A stretch of 64,000 bases of DNA from Clostridiales bacterium (lineage in GTDB: Bacteria; Bacillota; Clostridia; Lachnospirales; Lachnospiraceae): NCBI GenBank assembly GCA_020859995.1, contig JAJBVE010000068.1:1-64000 (forward strand), read 5' to 3'. Every line of letters starts with the position of its first letter. Positions within the stretch are counted from its first letter, which is position 1. A model generated the notes under the pieces. It searched no databases, was not told the origin of the DNA, and saw only the letters and a program-made list of their open reading frames with translations. Below, one piece after another: positions 27,920 to 38,879 of this stretch. The position numbers and the translations under genes are program-made.

Positions 27920-28340
27920 CTCTGAATGAATGTTGTTTCACATTTTCCCGTATTTGCAGGGCATTTGTGTGCGACAGCACTGTTCTTTTTTTAAAAAATG
28001 AACCAACTGAAGTCAGCATCGGAGAAACTGATCCTGGCTTCCTTTCTCAGTACAATGCAGGCATCAGGGTATGAAACATACACAGGAATCAAGAACGCTG
28101 CCGCTTCAATCGCGAAAATGCTCCGCTTTACACAGCAAATCAGGAACAATATTGCACCTCGCGCATGACGCAGCTTTTATGCACCGTTTTCATTCTAACA
28201 CAAAAAGAAAAACAGTACAACGTTATACTTTCCCTATTGACAAACTTTTCCTGCGGTATTAGAATACAGATACTGGTAAGTACAACGTTGTACTTGTTGG
28301 TTTTTCACCGATTCCAAACGAAACTTAAGGAGGAACGTTC

Positions 28341-29259
28341 CATGTCTATGTCGTTCACGGTCATGCAGCAGACTCTCGTCATGTTTCTGCTGATGGCAGC
28401 CGGATACCTGCTGTATCGCGGCGGAAAAATTACCATTGAGGGCAGCAAAAGTATTTCTTCGACCCTTCTGTATCTGGTCATCCCCTGCGTAATTGTCAAT
28501 ACCTTCCTGACGGAAGCTACGCAGGAAAAGATAACTATTCTGCTGCTTTCCGCGGCGGTCAGCGCTCTGATCATTCTGCTGGCAGCCATTCTTTCCAGAA
28601 TACTGTTTCCCAATCATCCCGTTGACGACTTCGCCGCCGCCTTTTCCAATGCCGGATTTATCGGCATTCCCCTGGTGCAGTCGGTCCTTGGCAACGACTC
28701 CGTATTTTACATTTCGACCTTTATCGTGCTAATCAACCTGTTTCAGTGGATCTACGGGGCTCCGATGATGCGCGGCGCAAAAATGGAATTTCAGCCGCGG
28801 AAGCTATTGATTAATCCGATTGTGATCAGCATGATCATCGGTCTGGTCTTATTCTTTTCCCAGATTCCGGTCCCCGGGGTGGTCTGCACCTGTCTGGACA
28901 GTATCCAGAATCTGAATGCTCCTCTTGCCATGCTCGTCCTGGGTGTCTATCTGGCGCAGACTGATTTCCGCTCTGTCTTTATGACCGGACGGCTTTATAA
29001 AATGGCATCCGTCCGGCTGCTGCTCATTCCTGCCGCGACACTGCTGGTACTCTCCCTGCTCCCGGAAAAATGGAACAGCCTGCGCATGGCACTCCTGATC
29101 GCGGCCAGCGCTCCCTCCGGAGCAAACGTAGCCGTCTATGCCCAGGTAAATGGAGGCGACTACGCCTACGCCGTAAAATGCGTGGCATTGACCACCCTGC
29201 TGTCCATTATCACATTACCTCTGGTCATCGGCGCCGCGTCCATGCTTTGGGGGATGTAA
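28341..29259 (+). CDS. AEC (auxin efflux carrier) family transporter
   Basis: MAAGYLLYRGGKIT...SISSTLLYLVIPCVIVNTFL...ASAPSGANVAVYAQVNGGDYAYA; GGAGG upstream of 28341. Confidence 0.88.
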
Positions 29260-29429
29260 AGTCATAATTGCCCGTTGTCCGCGAACCGGCATTTCGTATA
29301 ATTATCAAAATCATTATGATTATGAATCGAGTAGGGAGGCTTGTCCCCTGCTCGCTGCGCCGTCCGTGTATGGCGAAGGCCATAATCCCCTTTACGTGGC
29401 CGTGTGCATTAAAAAAGGAGGCTTTTATC

Positions 29430-31187
29430 ATGATTCCAGAAGAAGTATTAGCAAAACTGAAAATCTTTTGGCAGAGCTCTTTCCAGAAAAGCACGATCCC
29501 CTGCGTAACAGATGCTTCTACCCGTGAGGAGATCATGCTTCCTTCTCAGGACGGAACACTGCTCCATACTGTCATCACCCGGCCTGTCTTCAAGCATAAT
29601 GAGGAGGTGCTTCCAGATGGCAGCTCTTTGCAAAACGAACCTGCATGGATGAAGCAACCCGACACAGAATGCCGAGAAATGGCACAAGTTGCACTACCAA
29701 CCATCGTCCAGCGCAGCTGCTACCCGGAGCAGCTGCCCCTTTATGAAATCTGCGGCGAGGAGCTGGCAAAGAGAGGCTTTATCCATGTAATGCAATATTG
29801 CCGCGGAACCGGCAAAAGTCAGGGAGAGTGGCAGCCAAACGTCAACGAGCGGGAGGACGGACTGAGTCTGTTAAACTGGTTGAATGATCAACCATGGGTA
29901 GAGTCTATGGTTTGGTGGGGCACCAGCTATCTGGCGCTGACCGGATGGGTGCTGGCGGACGCAGTTCCTTCCAAAATGAAGGGAATGGTGCTGAATGTAT
30001 ATGGGACGGACCGTTATTCTTCTGCTTACGAAAAAGGAATGTTTCGTCATGATATCCTGACCGGATGGGCTATGCAGAATGCAGGGCGTCCGGTCGATGC
30101 AGATTATCTGGACAGCTGTCGCTATCGGCCGCAGATCGAAATGGACGAAGCCCTGTGGGGCGGAAAGCTTTCCTGGTACCGGGACTGGATTTCCAATGAA
30201 AAGCTCTCCGACGAATACTGGCAAAGCGGCTTCTGGAAAATGCTCCGCGAAATCCCCGCACGGACGACCGTGCCGGTGTATGTCATCGACGCCTGGTACG
30301 ATCACCACTTCAGCTCCGCCATCCACGGCTGGGAAGCCCTGAATCCGGAAACCAAAGCGCACAGCTGGCTCACCATCGGCTGCTGGAATCACTTTGGAAA
30401 CAACGTTCTCCCCTGGTGCCGGCCGGAGCATTTAAACAATAATGAAGTCGCACTCATGCTCGATTTTACAAAAACCGTTCTTCTGGAAAAGAAGGTTCCG
30501 ACAAAGCAGATCCGCTATTATCAGATCGGGGGCGACAGCTGGCAGGAAGCAAAAGTCTTTCCGCCGAAAAAAGAAGCAATCCGATCCTTCTGCCTTACCG
30601 GAGCAAAGGAACTGGCTGACTCGCCTGATGAGGGCTCTGACAAAGACAAAGCGTTATCGTTTATTTTTGATCCGGAGCATCCGGTACCGAGCTGCGGCGG
30701 CGAAGCTCTGCTGACGAGCATGAATCTGGCGGGAAGCCTCCCGCAGCCGGAGCCCGGCTGGCGTGACGATGTGCTCACCTTTCTCAGTCCAGTCCTTGAA
30801 AAGCCACTGAACATTTTCGGAAAAATCCAGGTAAAGCTTGCTGTCATGACGGACGCAGAGGATACCGCCTTTACCGCCCGCCTCAGCCAGGTGCTCCCGG
30901 ACGGAAAGGCTTATCATATGCGCTCCTCTATCACACGTATTCTGGCGGACCAGACCGATTATCAGCCCGGCACAAAAACCACCGTCCAGATTACCATGTG
31001 GGACGTCAGCTGGCAGGTTCCCGCAGGCTGCCGCCTGCGCCTGGACATTTCCAGCTCCGATTTTCCGCAATATGCCGTTCACTCCAACTATGCCGGGGCA
31101 TGGGCCATTCAGAAAAAGGTGTGCAAAGCAAAGCAGACGATTTTCTGCGGGGAGGACTCTGTGCTGGAACTGCCGCTGATGGTGTGA
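29430..31187 (+). CDS. CocE/NonD family hydrolase (X-Pro dipeptidyl-peptidase S15 superfamily)
   Basis: QYCRGTGKSQGEW...REDGLSLLNWLNDQPWVESMVWWGTSYLALTGW; C-terminal jelly-roll region RLRLDISSSDFPQYAVHSN. Confidence 0.88.
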   Translation: MIPEEVLAKLKIFWQSSFQKSTIPCVTDASTREEIMLPSQDGTLLHTVITRPVFKHNEEVLPDGSSLQNEPAWMKQPDTECREMAQVALPTIVQRSCYPEQLPLYEICGEELAKRGFIHVMQYCRGTGKSQGEWQPNVNEREDGLSLLNWLNDQPWVESMVWWGTSYLALTGWVLADAVPSKMKGMVLNVYGTDRYSSAYEKGMFRHDILTGWAMQNAGRPVDADYLDSCRYRPQIEMDEALWGGKLSWYRDWISNEKLSDEYWQSGFWKMLREIPARTTVPVYVIDAWYDHHFSSAIHGWEALNPETKAHSWLTIGCWNHFGNNVLPWCRPEHLNNNEVALMLDFTKTVLLEKKVPTKQIRYYQIGGDSWQEAKVFPPKKEAIRSFCLTGAKELADSPDEGSDKDKALSFIFDPEHPVPSCGGEALLTSMNLAGSLPQPEPGWRDDVLTFLSPVLEKPLNIFGKIQVKLAVMTDAEDTAFTARLSQVLPDGKAYHMRSSITRILADQTDYQPGTKTTVQITMWDVSWQVPAGCRLRLDISSSDFPQYAVHSNYAGAWAIQKKVCKAKQTIFCGEDSVLELPLMV

Positions 31188-31355
31188 TTTTGAGAAACAA
31201 AGCTTTTGAGGAACAAGGCCATACTTTATATACCGCTCATACATGAATCCGACAACCAAATTAAAAATTTGAACGAATAGCAACTGCTCTGAGGTGTGAT
31301 CCACTAAGCTGCATCACAAGACTGTGGACTGTACTTCAGAGCTTACAAAAATTTC

Positions 31356-32696
31356 TTATAAGAATTGCATCATATAAATCGGCAGACAGAAAATGTCTTT
31401 GTCTTTTCTGTAATCCTTCGTATATACCAGATATTTCTGCAGTATTCTTTCCGAATATTTTTCAGAAAACACATCCAGCGAAGCATGGGTTTTATAGCCT
31501 GACGATTTTATTTCAATCGGACATATTTTATTTTTCCTGGACAGGAGAAAATCAATCTCATAATTATGGCGTGTCACTTCATTGGGAAATGTATAATAAA
31601 ACAGCTCATTTCCATTGGCGGCCAGTATCTGGGCGGCTGCATTTTCGTATAAATAACCCAGGTTCAGGCCAGACCGATCATTGAGAAGCTTATCATAGAT
31701 CACATTTTCAGTAAAATCTCTGTCCTGAAACATCAATGTCGTAAACAGACCTGTATCCGCAAGGAACATTTTGAAACGAGTAAGATCCCGGCTTCCGGAC
31801 ATTCCGGCATTCGGGTCATTGGCATGATATGATACAAGCACTGTCCTGGATTCTTTCATCTGCGAAATCAGCTCCAGAACAGTATCCGCCCTTTCATTGT
31901 CCAGTACACCCGATACCTGATAACGGGAAGCATTTTTGTTCAGCTGAGCCGGAATTGCCTGAAATAAAAGCGATGCTTTTCCGGTCGGATCTATTTTCAT
32001 AAAATCATCCTGATATAATTTTAAAATATCACGCTTTACAAGATCTATTTTCCGAAAATTATTTGTCCGAAGATATGCGTCCACCGCCTGAGGCATTCCG
32101 CCAACGAGCATATAAAGCCGAAAATCCCGCATAAGCTTTCGATTCATCTCATCTCCAAGAGACTTTCCTGAATCAAACACTTTTTTTATCAGTCCCATTG
32201 TCGTATTGTCCCCCTTAGCCCAGAGAAACTCTTCATAATCCATCGGGTACATGACAAGTCTTCGTTCTTCACTTGGAATCAGAATATTTCTGACATTACG
32301 CTTAATGGATATCAGCGATCCTGTTTCAATATAGTCATAACGATGATCTCTTACCAGAGATTTTATAGCCTGCCTGGCCGGAGGACACAATTGTACCTCG
32401 TCGAAAATAATCAACGATTTCCGCTCAGATAAATCTGTATGATACTGCAGCTGAAGCTGTAAAAAAATATAATCCAGATCTGAAATGTCATCAAAAAGCT
32501 GTCTCACTTTTTCAGGCGCAGTAGAAAAGTCAATCAGAATATAGCTGTCATATTCCTTTCTGGCAAACATCTCCACAATCGTTGACTTCCCCACTCGTCT
32601 GGCACCCTCCACCAGCAAAGCAGTTCTGCCATCTGATTCCATTTTCCACTCCAGCAGCCTGTCATATATTTTTCGTCTGAAAATCATATCACTCAT
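31356..32696 (-). CDS. AAA_14/DUF4143 family ATP-binding protein (paralogue of 12469-13812)
   Basis: TALLVEGARRVGKSTIVEMFARKEYDSYILIDF; SLIIFDEVQLCPPARQAIKSLV; YEIDFLLSRKNKICPIEIKSSGYKTHASLDVF. Confidence 0.92.
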   Translation of the reverse strand: MSDMIFRRKIYDRLLEWKMESDGRTALLVEGARRVGKSTIVEMFARKEYDSYILIDFSTAPEKVRQLFDDISDLDYIFLQLQLQYHTDLSERKSLIIFDEVQLCPPARQAIKSLVRDHRYDYIETGSLISIKRNVRNILIPSEERRLVMYPMDYEEFLWAKGDNTTMGLIKKVFDSGKSLGDEMNRKLMRDFRLYMLVGGMPQAVDAYLRTNNFRKIDLVKRDILKLYQDDFMKIDPTGKASLLFQAIPAQLNKNASRYQVSGVLDNERADTVLELISQMKESRTVLVSYHANDPNAGMSGSRDLTRFKMFLADTGLFTTLMFQDRDFTENVIYDKLLNDRSGLNLGYLYENAAAQILAANGNELFYYTFPNEVTRHNYEIDFLLSRKNKICPIEIKSSGYKTHASLDVFSEKYSERILQKYLVYTKDYRKDKDIFCLPIYMMQFL

Positions 32697-32710
32697 TTCT
32701 CTAATACCCT

Positions 32711-32826
32711 CAAAATCGTTATTTTTGAAATGCCAATTTCCTGCAAAATCGTTATTTTAAAAATATCTGTTTCCTACAAAATCGTTAATTTAAAAACCCG
32801 TATTTCCTCAAAATCGTTATTTTTAT
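32711..32826. repeat. Four direct repeats (33,33,32-bp spacing) of CAAAATCGTTATTTT
   Basis: Copies begin 32711, 32744, 32777, 32809; three preceded by TTTCCT(N). Confidence 0.92.
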
Positions 32827-33198
32827 TATACTACATAAAAGCCGTTTTTCAATCATTATTTCATCTTTTCTGGTTTATTTTAAGATTGAATGATTTGCTT
32901 CCCGATAGTATAATAATAACCGATCTCGATTATTAACGCAGACACCACTACCATGTTCTTTCTTCCTCCTTCTTATACTGCATCCGACCTTGACCAGATC
33001 ATCTGGTCCTTCGATTTTTAGATAGCTCTATTCTAATCGAAAAGGCCGGATTTGAATCTTCCAAACCCGACCTGATTATTGCACATTTGCGATTTTCTTC
33101 ATTCTATTTCCGATTTTTTTATGAACATTTCCGATATGGCTCATATGTATGACAGGCTTTCAGCACAATCAACTGCTGATTCTTCCATCTGCGGGCGG

Positions 33199-33615
33199 TT
33201 AATCCTCCCCGCGCGACACCATTTTATGTATCAGCGGCTGCATCCATCGGCCGAACATGATACAGAACACGCCCAGAAAAGATGCCATTACATACCCAAT
33301 TCCCGTATACCAGATCACGGCCGCCATCACCATGATCACAACCGCCCGTATGGTATAGACCCGGCGTATGTAGCGCTCGGCGGCGTCCGGCTCCATATCA
33401 AGCGCGTGATCAATCGACCGGTACATATGAATCGAAAGCACTGCCGCGACTGCCACACCGATCCACAGACCGACAGCAAAGGAAGTCCGGCCGCTCCAGA
33501 ACGGTCTGTAAAAATAAGCGGCAGCAAAAAAAAGAATCTGAATCGTTACACCGGATAAAAATATTCCTGCCAGGATTTCCGACAGCTTTTCATTTATTTT
33601 TGAACCCATGAACAC
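33199..33615 (-). CDS. Small 4-TM protein resembling ATP synthase subunit I (AtpI-like), orphan
   Basis: Hydropathy and length; start at 33609 also possible; no atp operon adjacent. Confidence 0.5.
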   Translation of the reverse strand: MFMGSKINEKLSEILAGIFLSGVTIQILFFAAAYFYRPFWSGRTSFAVGLWIGVAVAAVLSIHMYRSIDHALDMEPDAAERYIRRVYTIRAVVIMVMAAVIWYTGIGYVMASFLGVFCIMFGRWMQPLIHKMVSRGED

Positions 33616-33992
33616 GCCCCGAAATTCTATGAATTTTCTCTATGAATTATTTCCAGGAATCTTTGTAACTGAGCTGTTTCGTACCTTTGCAGGCCAGCTG
33701 CAGATTATCTCATACTTTTAAACATACCCAGTACTTTCCGTCATACATCATGTAGTTTCCGTCGTTTTATTTTCTGATACGTTCTATGCTCTTATACAAC
33801 CATCATAATATAAAAAAAGATTTTTCTGAAATAATTGCATAGAATAATAATTGCATAGGTTTCATCTTAGCATAGAATGCAAAAGGCTGCCACCACAAAT
33901 TTATTAATTTTTCCTGTGTGCCGTTTTTTCAGAAAACAACTGATTATGTTTGTTGTATTGATTTTTTTCAGCCAGAACAGACGACCTTTCTT

Positions 33993-35018
33993 TTACTCCG
34001 GCGCGGTCTCCTTCCAGATCTCCATGATCAGCAGCAGCGCGGCCGGACCGAGCGCGACTCCGGCCGTGCCGAACAGGTATAAGCCCACATAGACCGCGAT
34101 GACCATCACGATCGGATAGACGCCCAGCTTCTGCCCGATCAACCTCGGCTCCAGAAACTCACGCACGATGTATGTCAGCAGGAAAAGTCCCAGATATCCA
34201 AGCGAAAGCCTGTATTTTTTCTGGAAAACAAAAACGACCGCCATCGGCACCAGTACCGTCCCTGTGCCGATAAACGGCAGGACGTCCAGCAGACTGACTC
34301 CAATGCCCAGCAGCAGAAAATAAGGATTTCCAAGCAGCCACAGTCCCGCCGTACACAGTACCATAATGACGCCGATAATCATGGCCTGCGCTTTTAAATA
34401 CATCCCCCCGCACTTTCCCATCCGCTCTGTAATATTATGCAGATGCTGATAAATCTGATATTTCTGCAATTTTTCTCTGATCTCGTCATAGTCCTTCGCA
34501 AGCAGCACGATCGAAATGAACAGCATCAGTACAAACAGGGCTGCGTTTGAGAATTTTTTCAGATATTTAACCGAATAATGGAAAACACCGGGCACGAGGT
34601 AGACCCGGATCTGATCGGTGGCCATCTCAATCCCGGAATAAATAAAATCCTTCACCGCCTCTACCTCCACGCCGAAGTTATCCTCCGCCACCAGGCAGCA
34701 GCGGTCAATAAAGGTACAGACACAGCCATAATATTCATCAAAATGCAGCGCAATCCGGCGAACCTGTCCGACCAACAGACCGTAAAACACATAGATCAGA
34801 TAACAGCAGACTGCCAGAAGCACCATCAGCAGGATAGAAACAAGCACTTCCTTCTTCCAGACCAGCCGTCTGCGGATTTTCTCTGTGACAGGATTCAGCC
34901 CGCGCACCACCATGTACGCAATCAAAAAAGGAATCACATAAAGCAGAAGGTATTTAAACAGCAAATACACTGCCAGCGTGATTCCTGATAGATACAGTAC
35001 TTTCTTCCATTCCGACAT
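33993..35018 (-). CDS. AI-2E family transporter (YtvI/PerM-like)
   Basis: LLGIGVSLLDVLPFIGTGTVLVPMAV...REFLEPRLIGQKLGVYPIVMVIAVYVGLYLFGTAGVALGPAALLLI. Confidence 0.92.
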   Translation of the reverse strand: MSEWKKVLYLSGITLAVYLLFKYLLLYVIPFLIAYMVVRGLNPVTEKIRRRLVWKKEVLVSILLMVLLAVCCYLIYVFYGLLVGQVRRIALHFDEYYGCVCTFIDRCCLVAEDNFGVEVEAVKDFIYSGIEMATDQIRVYLVPGVFHYSVKYLKKFSNAALFVLMLFISIVLLAKDYDEIREKLQKYQIYQHLHNITERMGKCGGMYLKAQAMIIGVIMVLCTAGLWLLGNPYFLLLGIGVSLLDVLPFIGTGTVLVPMAVVFVFQKKYRLSLGYLGLFLLTYIVREFLEPRLIGQKLGVYPIVMVIAVYVGLYLFGTAGVALGPAALLLIMEIWKETAPE

Positions 35019-35182
35019 ACCAGGCCTCCCGATAAATATGCCTTCAGTTTCCAGAAGATAGTATGTCTGAAAATGGAATTTGTATGTATTTTTAATTTTC
35101 TCTTAGCAATTTCACTTTGTTCAAATTCCAGATGATCTGGCAGAACCCTGCCTGGCTCTGCATTTTCTGAAAATTGATGATG

Positions 35183-36088
35183 TCAAATAATCGTTTTTTC
35201 AAAAAATGGATTGAAAACCTCCGCGCTCGGCTGAACCGTAAAGGTCTCCATTTTTTTCGTCGCCGGATGCCGGAAGGTAAGAGACACTGCGCAAAGAGCA
35301 AGAGAAGATTGCCGGTCGCACTGCGGATTGTATTTTCGATCTCCATAAAGCGGCATCCCTGCATGCGCCATCTGCACCCGGATCTGGTGATGGCGCCCGG
35401 TCTTCAGATTAATTTCAACTAGGGCAAGTGTCTTTTGCGCAGACGTCCACTGTCTCAAAATCCGGTATTGAAGTTCAGCACGTTTTGCTGCTTTATCCTT
35501 CTGATCCGAAACATAAGAAGTATTATTTCTGCCATCTTTTACCAGATAATCCACCAACGTGTGCCATTCGCCCGGTTCCTGCTGAGCATTCTGATCTGCC
35601 CGTTCTTCTGATTTCGCATGCAGTGTTTTTTCATGCAGTGTTTTTACATCCGATAATTCCACATCTGGAAATTCCACATTCGGTGATTTCACATCTGGAA
35701 ATTCCACATCCGGTGAAGTCTCCACCACCGCCCAATATGTCTTTTTCATACTGCCATCCGTAATCTGGCGGCTCAAATCCGCTGCCGCACGCTTTGTCTT
35801 TGCAAATACAAGTACACCTTCTACCGGCTGATCCAGGCGATGGACTACATATAAACTGAGGGCACTATCGATTCCTGTCTGCCTGCGCGGTATACCATAA
35901 GGATTGCCGGCGCAGCCGGAGGATTCCTTATGGCTATGGGCAGAATCAGACCTTGCGGTGAAAGAACCTTCCGCCAGGTGATTTTTCAATATACTGACCA
36001 TGTCCTTTTCACGCACCGACGCACTCTGCACCGGAATGCCGGCCAGCTTATGGCAGACAAGAATTTCTCTGTCTTCATATAAAATCAT
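35183..36088 (-). CDS. RluA family pseudouridine synthase with PDVEF-repeat insertion
   Basis: YVVHRLDQPVEGVLVFAKTKRAAADLSRQI (HRLD motif); INLKTGRHHQIRVQMAHAGMPLYGDRKY. Confidence 0.92.
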   Translation of the reverse strand: MILYEDREILVCHKLAGIPVQSASVREKDMVSILKNHLAEGSFTARSDSAHSHKESSGCAGNPYGIPRRQTGIDSALSLYVVHRLDQPVEGVLVFAKTKRAAADLSRQITDGSMKKTYWAVVETSPDVEFPDVKSPNVEFPDVELSDVKTLHEKTLHAKSEERADQNAQQEPGEWHTLVDYLVKDGRNNTSYVSDQKDKAAKRAELQYRILRQWTSAQKTLALVEINLKTGRHHQIRVQMAHAGMPLYGDRKYNPQCDRQSSLALCAVSLTFRHPATKKMETFTVQPSAEVFNPFFEKTII

Positions 36089-36101
36089 AGTGGATGATTC
36101 C

Positions 36102-36791
36102 TCACATCTTAAACCGATATCCAACGCCCCAGATAGTCTCGATGTATTCTGGCTTGGAGGACTGCTTTTCGATCTTCTCACGGATTTTCTTGATATGAAC
36201 GGTCACAGTCGCGATGTCCCCGATGGACTCCATGTCCCAGATCTCGCGGAAAAGCTCTTCCTTGGTGAAGACGTGGTTGGGATTCTGGGCAAGGAAGGTG
36301 AGCAGATCAAATTCCTTGGTCGTGAAACTTTTTTCCTCGCCGTTGACCCATACGCGGCGGGCGGTCTTATCAATTTTGATCCCGCGGATTTCTACGATAT
36401 CGTTTTCCTGGATACTGCTGTTGACCAGACGCTCGTAGCGCGCCAGATGCGCTTTAACACGGGCCACCAGCTCACTCGGGCTGAACGGTTTGGTCATGTA
36501 GTCGTCCGCGCCTAAACCCAGACCGCGGATCTTGTCAATGTCGTCCTTTTTGGCAGATACCATGATAATAGGAAGATTCTTTTTCTCGCGAATCTGGCGG
36601 CAGATCTCAAAGCCGTCGATCTCCGGCAGCATCAGATCCAGAATAATCAGGTCAAAATCCTCCTCCAGAGAGCGCTTCAGCCCTCTTTCTCCGGAGCTTT
36701 CAATCTCCACCTCAAATCCGGAGAGCTCCAGATAATCCTTTTCCAGATCAGCAATCGCATCTTCATCTTCTACGATCAGAATTCTGCTCAT
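36102..36791 (-). CDS. OmpR/PhoB-family response regulator
   Basis: MSRILIVEDEDAIADLEKDYLELSGFEVEI...LIILDLMLPEIDGFEICRQIR...winged-helix C-terminus. Confidence 0.96.
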   Translation of the reverse strand: MSRILIVEDEDAIADLEKDYLELSGFEVEIESSGERGLKRSLEEDFDLIILDLMLPEIDGFEICRQIREKKNLPIIMVSAKKDDIDKIRGLGLGADDYMTKPFSPSELVARVKAHLARYERLVNSSIQENDIVEIRGIKIDKTARRVWVNGEEKSFTTKEFDLLTFLAQNPNHVFTKEELFREIWDMESIGDIATVTVHIKKIREKIEKQSSKPEYIETIWGVGYRFKM

Positions 36792-36984
36792 ACGTTTTCC
36801 CCCTGTATCTGTATTTATAATTTCTATCTATATCTATTTCCACATCTTTCTCATTTTCTCCAGGATATTTCTAAATAACCATCCTGATGTGCCGTCTCAA
36901 CCATACTTTGTATTATAACACTGCTTATGCCGCCATCTGCTGCGCTGTCATCAGCCAACGCATCCGCCAATTATCCAAAAACCC

Positions 36985-38481
36985 TCACTGCTGCGCGGAG
37001 CTGCCCACCGCGTACTTTCGGATGAGAAAATGTATCGTCGTTCCCTCTCCGACCTTACTGGTTGCCCAGATCCGTCCGCCGTGGTCTTCAATGATTTTCC
37101 GTACAATTGAGAGACCGATGCCGCTGCCTCCCTGGGAAGAATTGCGCGACATATCCGTGCGGTAAAAGCGGTCAAAAATATTCACCAGATCCTTATTTTC
37201 AATGCCTTTGCCATTATCCTCAATCTCCGCCTGTACAAAATCACCGGCATTAAAAACACGCAGCTGCACCTCTTTTCGAGGCTTATCCATATATTTGATC
37301 GAATTACCAATAATATTGTTAACCACCCGCTTCAGCTGCTCCGCGTCTGCGATGACAAGAGTACCCGGCTCTACACTGTTGATGTAAGAAAAACGGATCT
37401 CCCGCTCATGCATTTCCAGTCCGACTTCCTCCGCACAGTCGTCAAAATACTCCACCGCGTCAATTTTTTTGAAATTATAAGGAATGCGGTTCGTATCAAT
37501 CTTGGAATAAAAGGTCAGCTCATTGATCAGCCGGTCCATATCATTTGCCTTGATATAAATCGTGCGGATATAGCGGTCCATCTTCTCCGGCGTGTCCGCG
37601 ACGCCATCCATAATCCCCTCTACATAACCCTTCACAGCCGTGATCGGTGTCTTCAGATCATGCGAAATGTTGCTGATCAGCTCCTTGCTCTGACGGTCAA
37701 AGCTTTCTTTTTCCTCCTCCTGCATCTTCAGCTGCCGGCGCATGTCGTCAAAATCCCGGCACAGCATACTGATCTCGTCGTTCCCTTTTACCTCAATTTC
37801 AAAGTCAAAATCCTTTTCCTTGATTCGGTGGGTCGCCTCACTGAGCTTTTTCAGCGGAACATTCACCCCCGTATAAATCCAGATGATCATGATCAGGGAG
37901 GTAAAAATCAGAATCACCGCCACCGCGATCAGCAGATCCTGAAGCAGCTTCCGCGTCTGTTTTACAATCCGCGCAGCGGATGACACAATAAAAATACTTC
38001 CCTCCGAGCCGTCCTCAAAAACAACATCCAGCTGCCTGATAAACGCGCGCGTTTCTTCGCCGACATAGGTGCTGACGTCGGAAACATCACCCGCCTCCTG
38101 AAACGAAGGAAGAGACTCATAAAGCAAAGAAGCATCATCATCCTCCGTCGCGCCGACATAATACAGGGTGTCCTCTACCCGCACAATCAGATAAGAATAC
38201 CGCCCGACCAACTCCTCATTCATCTCGTCCAGATAAGATGTATCCAGAAAGACCTCCGCATCCTCATCCGCCTGCTCTATCAGCCTGTCAAAAATTTCCT
38301 GTGTCGAGTTGCTGATAATCTGCATGGAGTCAGTAATATTATCCAGCGTGATCGTCACACCATAATTATTTTCCAACGCACCTCTATATCTTGTAAAACT
38401 CAGCATAATGATACCAAACATCAGGCATGGTACCATCATAATAATCAGAAAGGCTATGACCAGCCTCGTCCTTAACTTCAT
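36985..38481 (-). CDS. Sensor histidine kinase (HAMP, HisKA, HATPase)
   Basis: LISNISHDLKTPITAVKGYVEGIMDG...VNNIIGNSIKYM...DNGKGIENKDLVNIFDRFYRTDMSRNSSQGGSGIGLSIVRKI; cognate to upstream RR. Confidence 0.95.
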   Translation of the reverse strand: MKLRTRLVIAFLIIMMVPCLMFGIIMLSFTRYRGALENNYGVTITLDNITDSMQIISNSTQEIFDRLIEQADEDAEVFLDTSYLDEMNEELVGRYSYLIVRVEDTLYYVGATEDDDASLLYESLPSFQEAGDVSDVSTYVGEETRAFIRQLDVVFEDGSEGSIFIVSSAARIVKQTRKLLQDLLIAVAVILIFTSLIMIIWIYTGVNVPLKKLSEATHRIKEKDFDFEIEVKGNDEISMLCRDFDDMRRQLKMQEEEKESFDRQSKELISNISHDLKTPITAVKGYVEGIMDGVADTPEKMDRYIRTIYIKANDMDRLINELTFYSKIDTNRIPYNFKKIDAVEYFDDCAEEVGLEMHEREIRFSYINSVEPGTLVIADAEQLKRVVNNIIGNSIKYMDKPRKEVQLRVFNAGDFVQAEIEDNGKGIENKDLVNIFDRFYRTDMSRNSSQGGSGIGLSIVRKIIEDHGGRIWATSKVGEGTTIHFLIRKYAVGSSAQQ

Positions 38482-38506
38482 TTCATCCCCCTGAATTCCC
38501 TCTTCA

Positions 38507-38587
38507 CACCTGCGTACCTGTCCTTTGTACTTTGCTCCAATCAATGCCGGGCGGCATCGCCAAAAGCGATTTTGCTGCAGGTGCTCC
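38507..38587 (-). repeat. Member of dispersed ~80-bp palindromic repeat family
   Basis: CACCTGCGTACCTG...TTTGCTCCAATCAATGCCGGGCGGCATCGCCAAAAGCGATTTTGCTGCAGGTGCTCC, terminal IR CACCTGC/GCAGGTG. Confidence 0.7.
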
Positions 38588-38742
38588 TCATTCCGTTGCC
38601 TAGTATAGCATACGGTAAGTCGAATTTCCTCTAAAGAAAGATGGATAAATCTAAATTTTTTATAAAATGACAGCACCCGCGTCAAATCACGAAGCAATTT
38701 CCAAATAGATACTATCTTTCTTAGCGAATATTCATAATAACA

Positions 38743-38798
38743 TAAAGAAGCAAAAGGCCGCGAAAGGAACGCCCGTGCCCCATTCGTGACCTTTTGCT
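38743..38798 (-). terminator. metK terminator
   Basis: Minus strand AGCAAAAGGTC...GGCCTTTTGCTTCTTT. Confidence 0.6.
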
Positions 38799-38879
38799 CT
38801 ATAGACTTTATATTTATCTATTGCGTAGTCATATATCGATTCTGTCACTGACTGATCGGTTCCGGATACACAAGTACCC

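Noticed and set aside
29260-29430. Structured leader before the CocE-like gene (CGAGTAGGGA/TCCCCTGCTCG, TATGGC-GAAG-GCCATA)
   Set aside because: Short hairpins only; no alternative pairing or known motif, so not reported as a finding.
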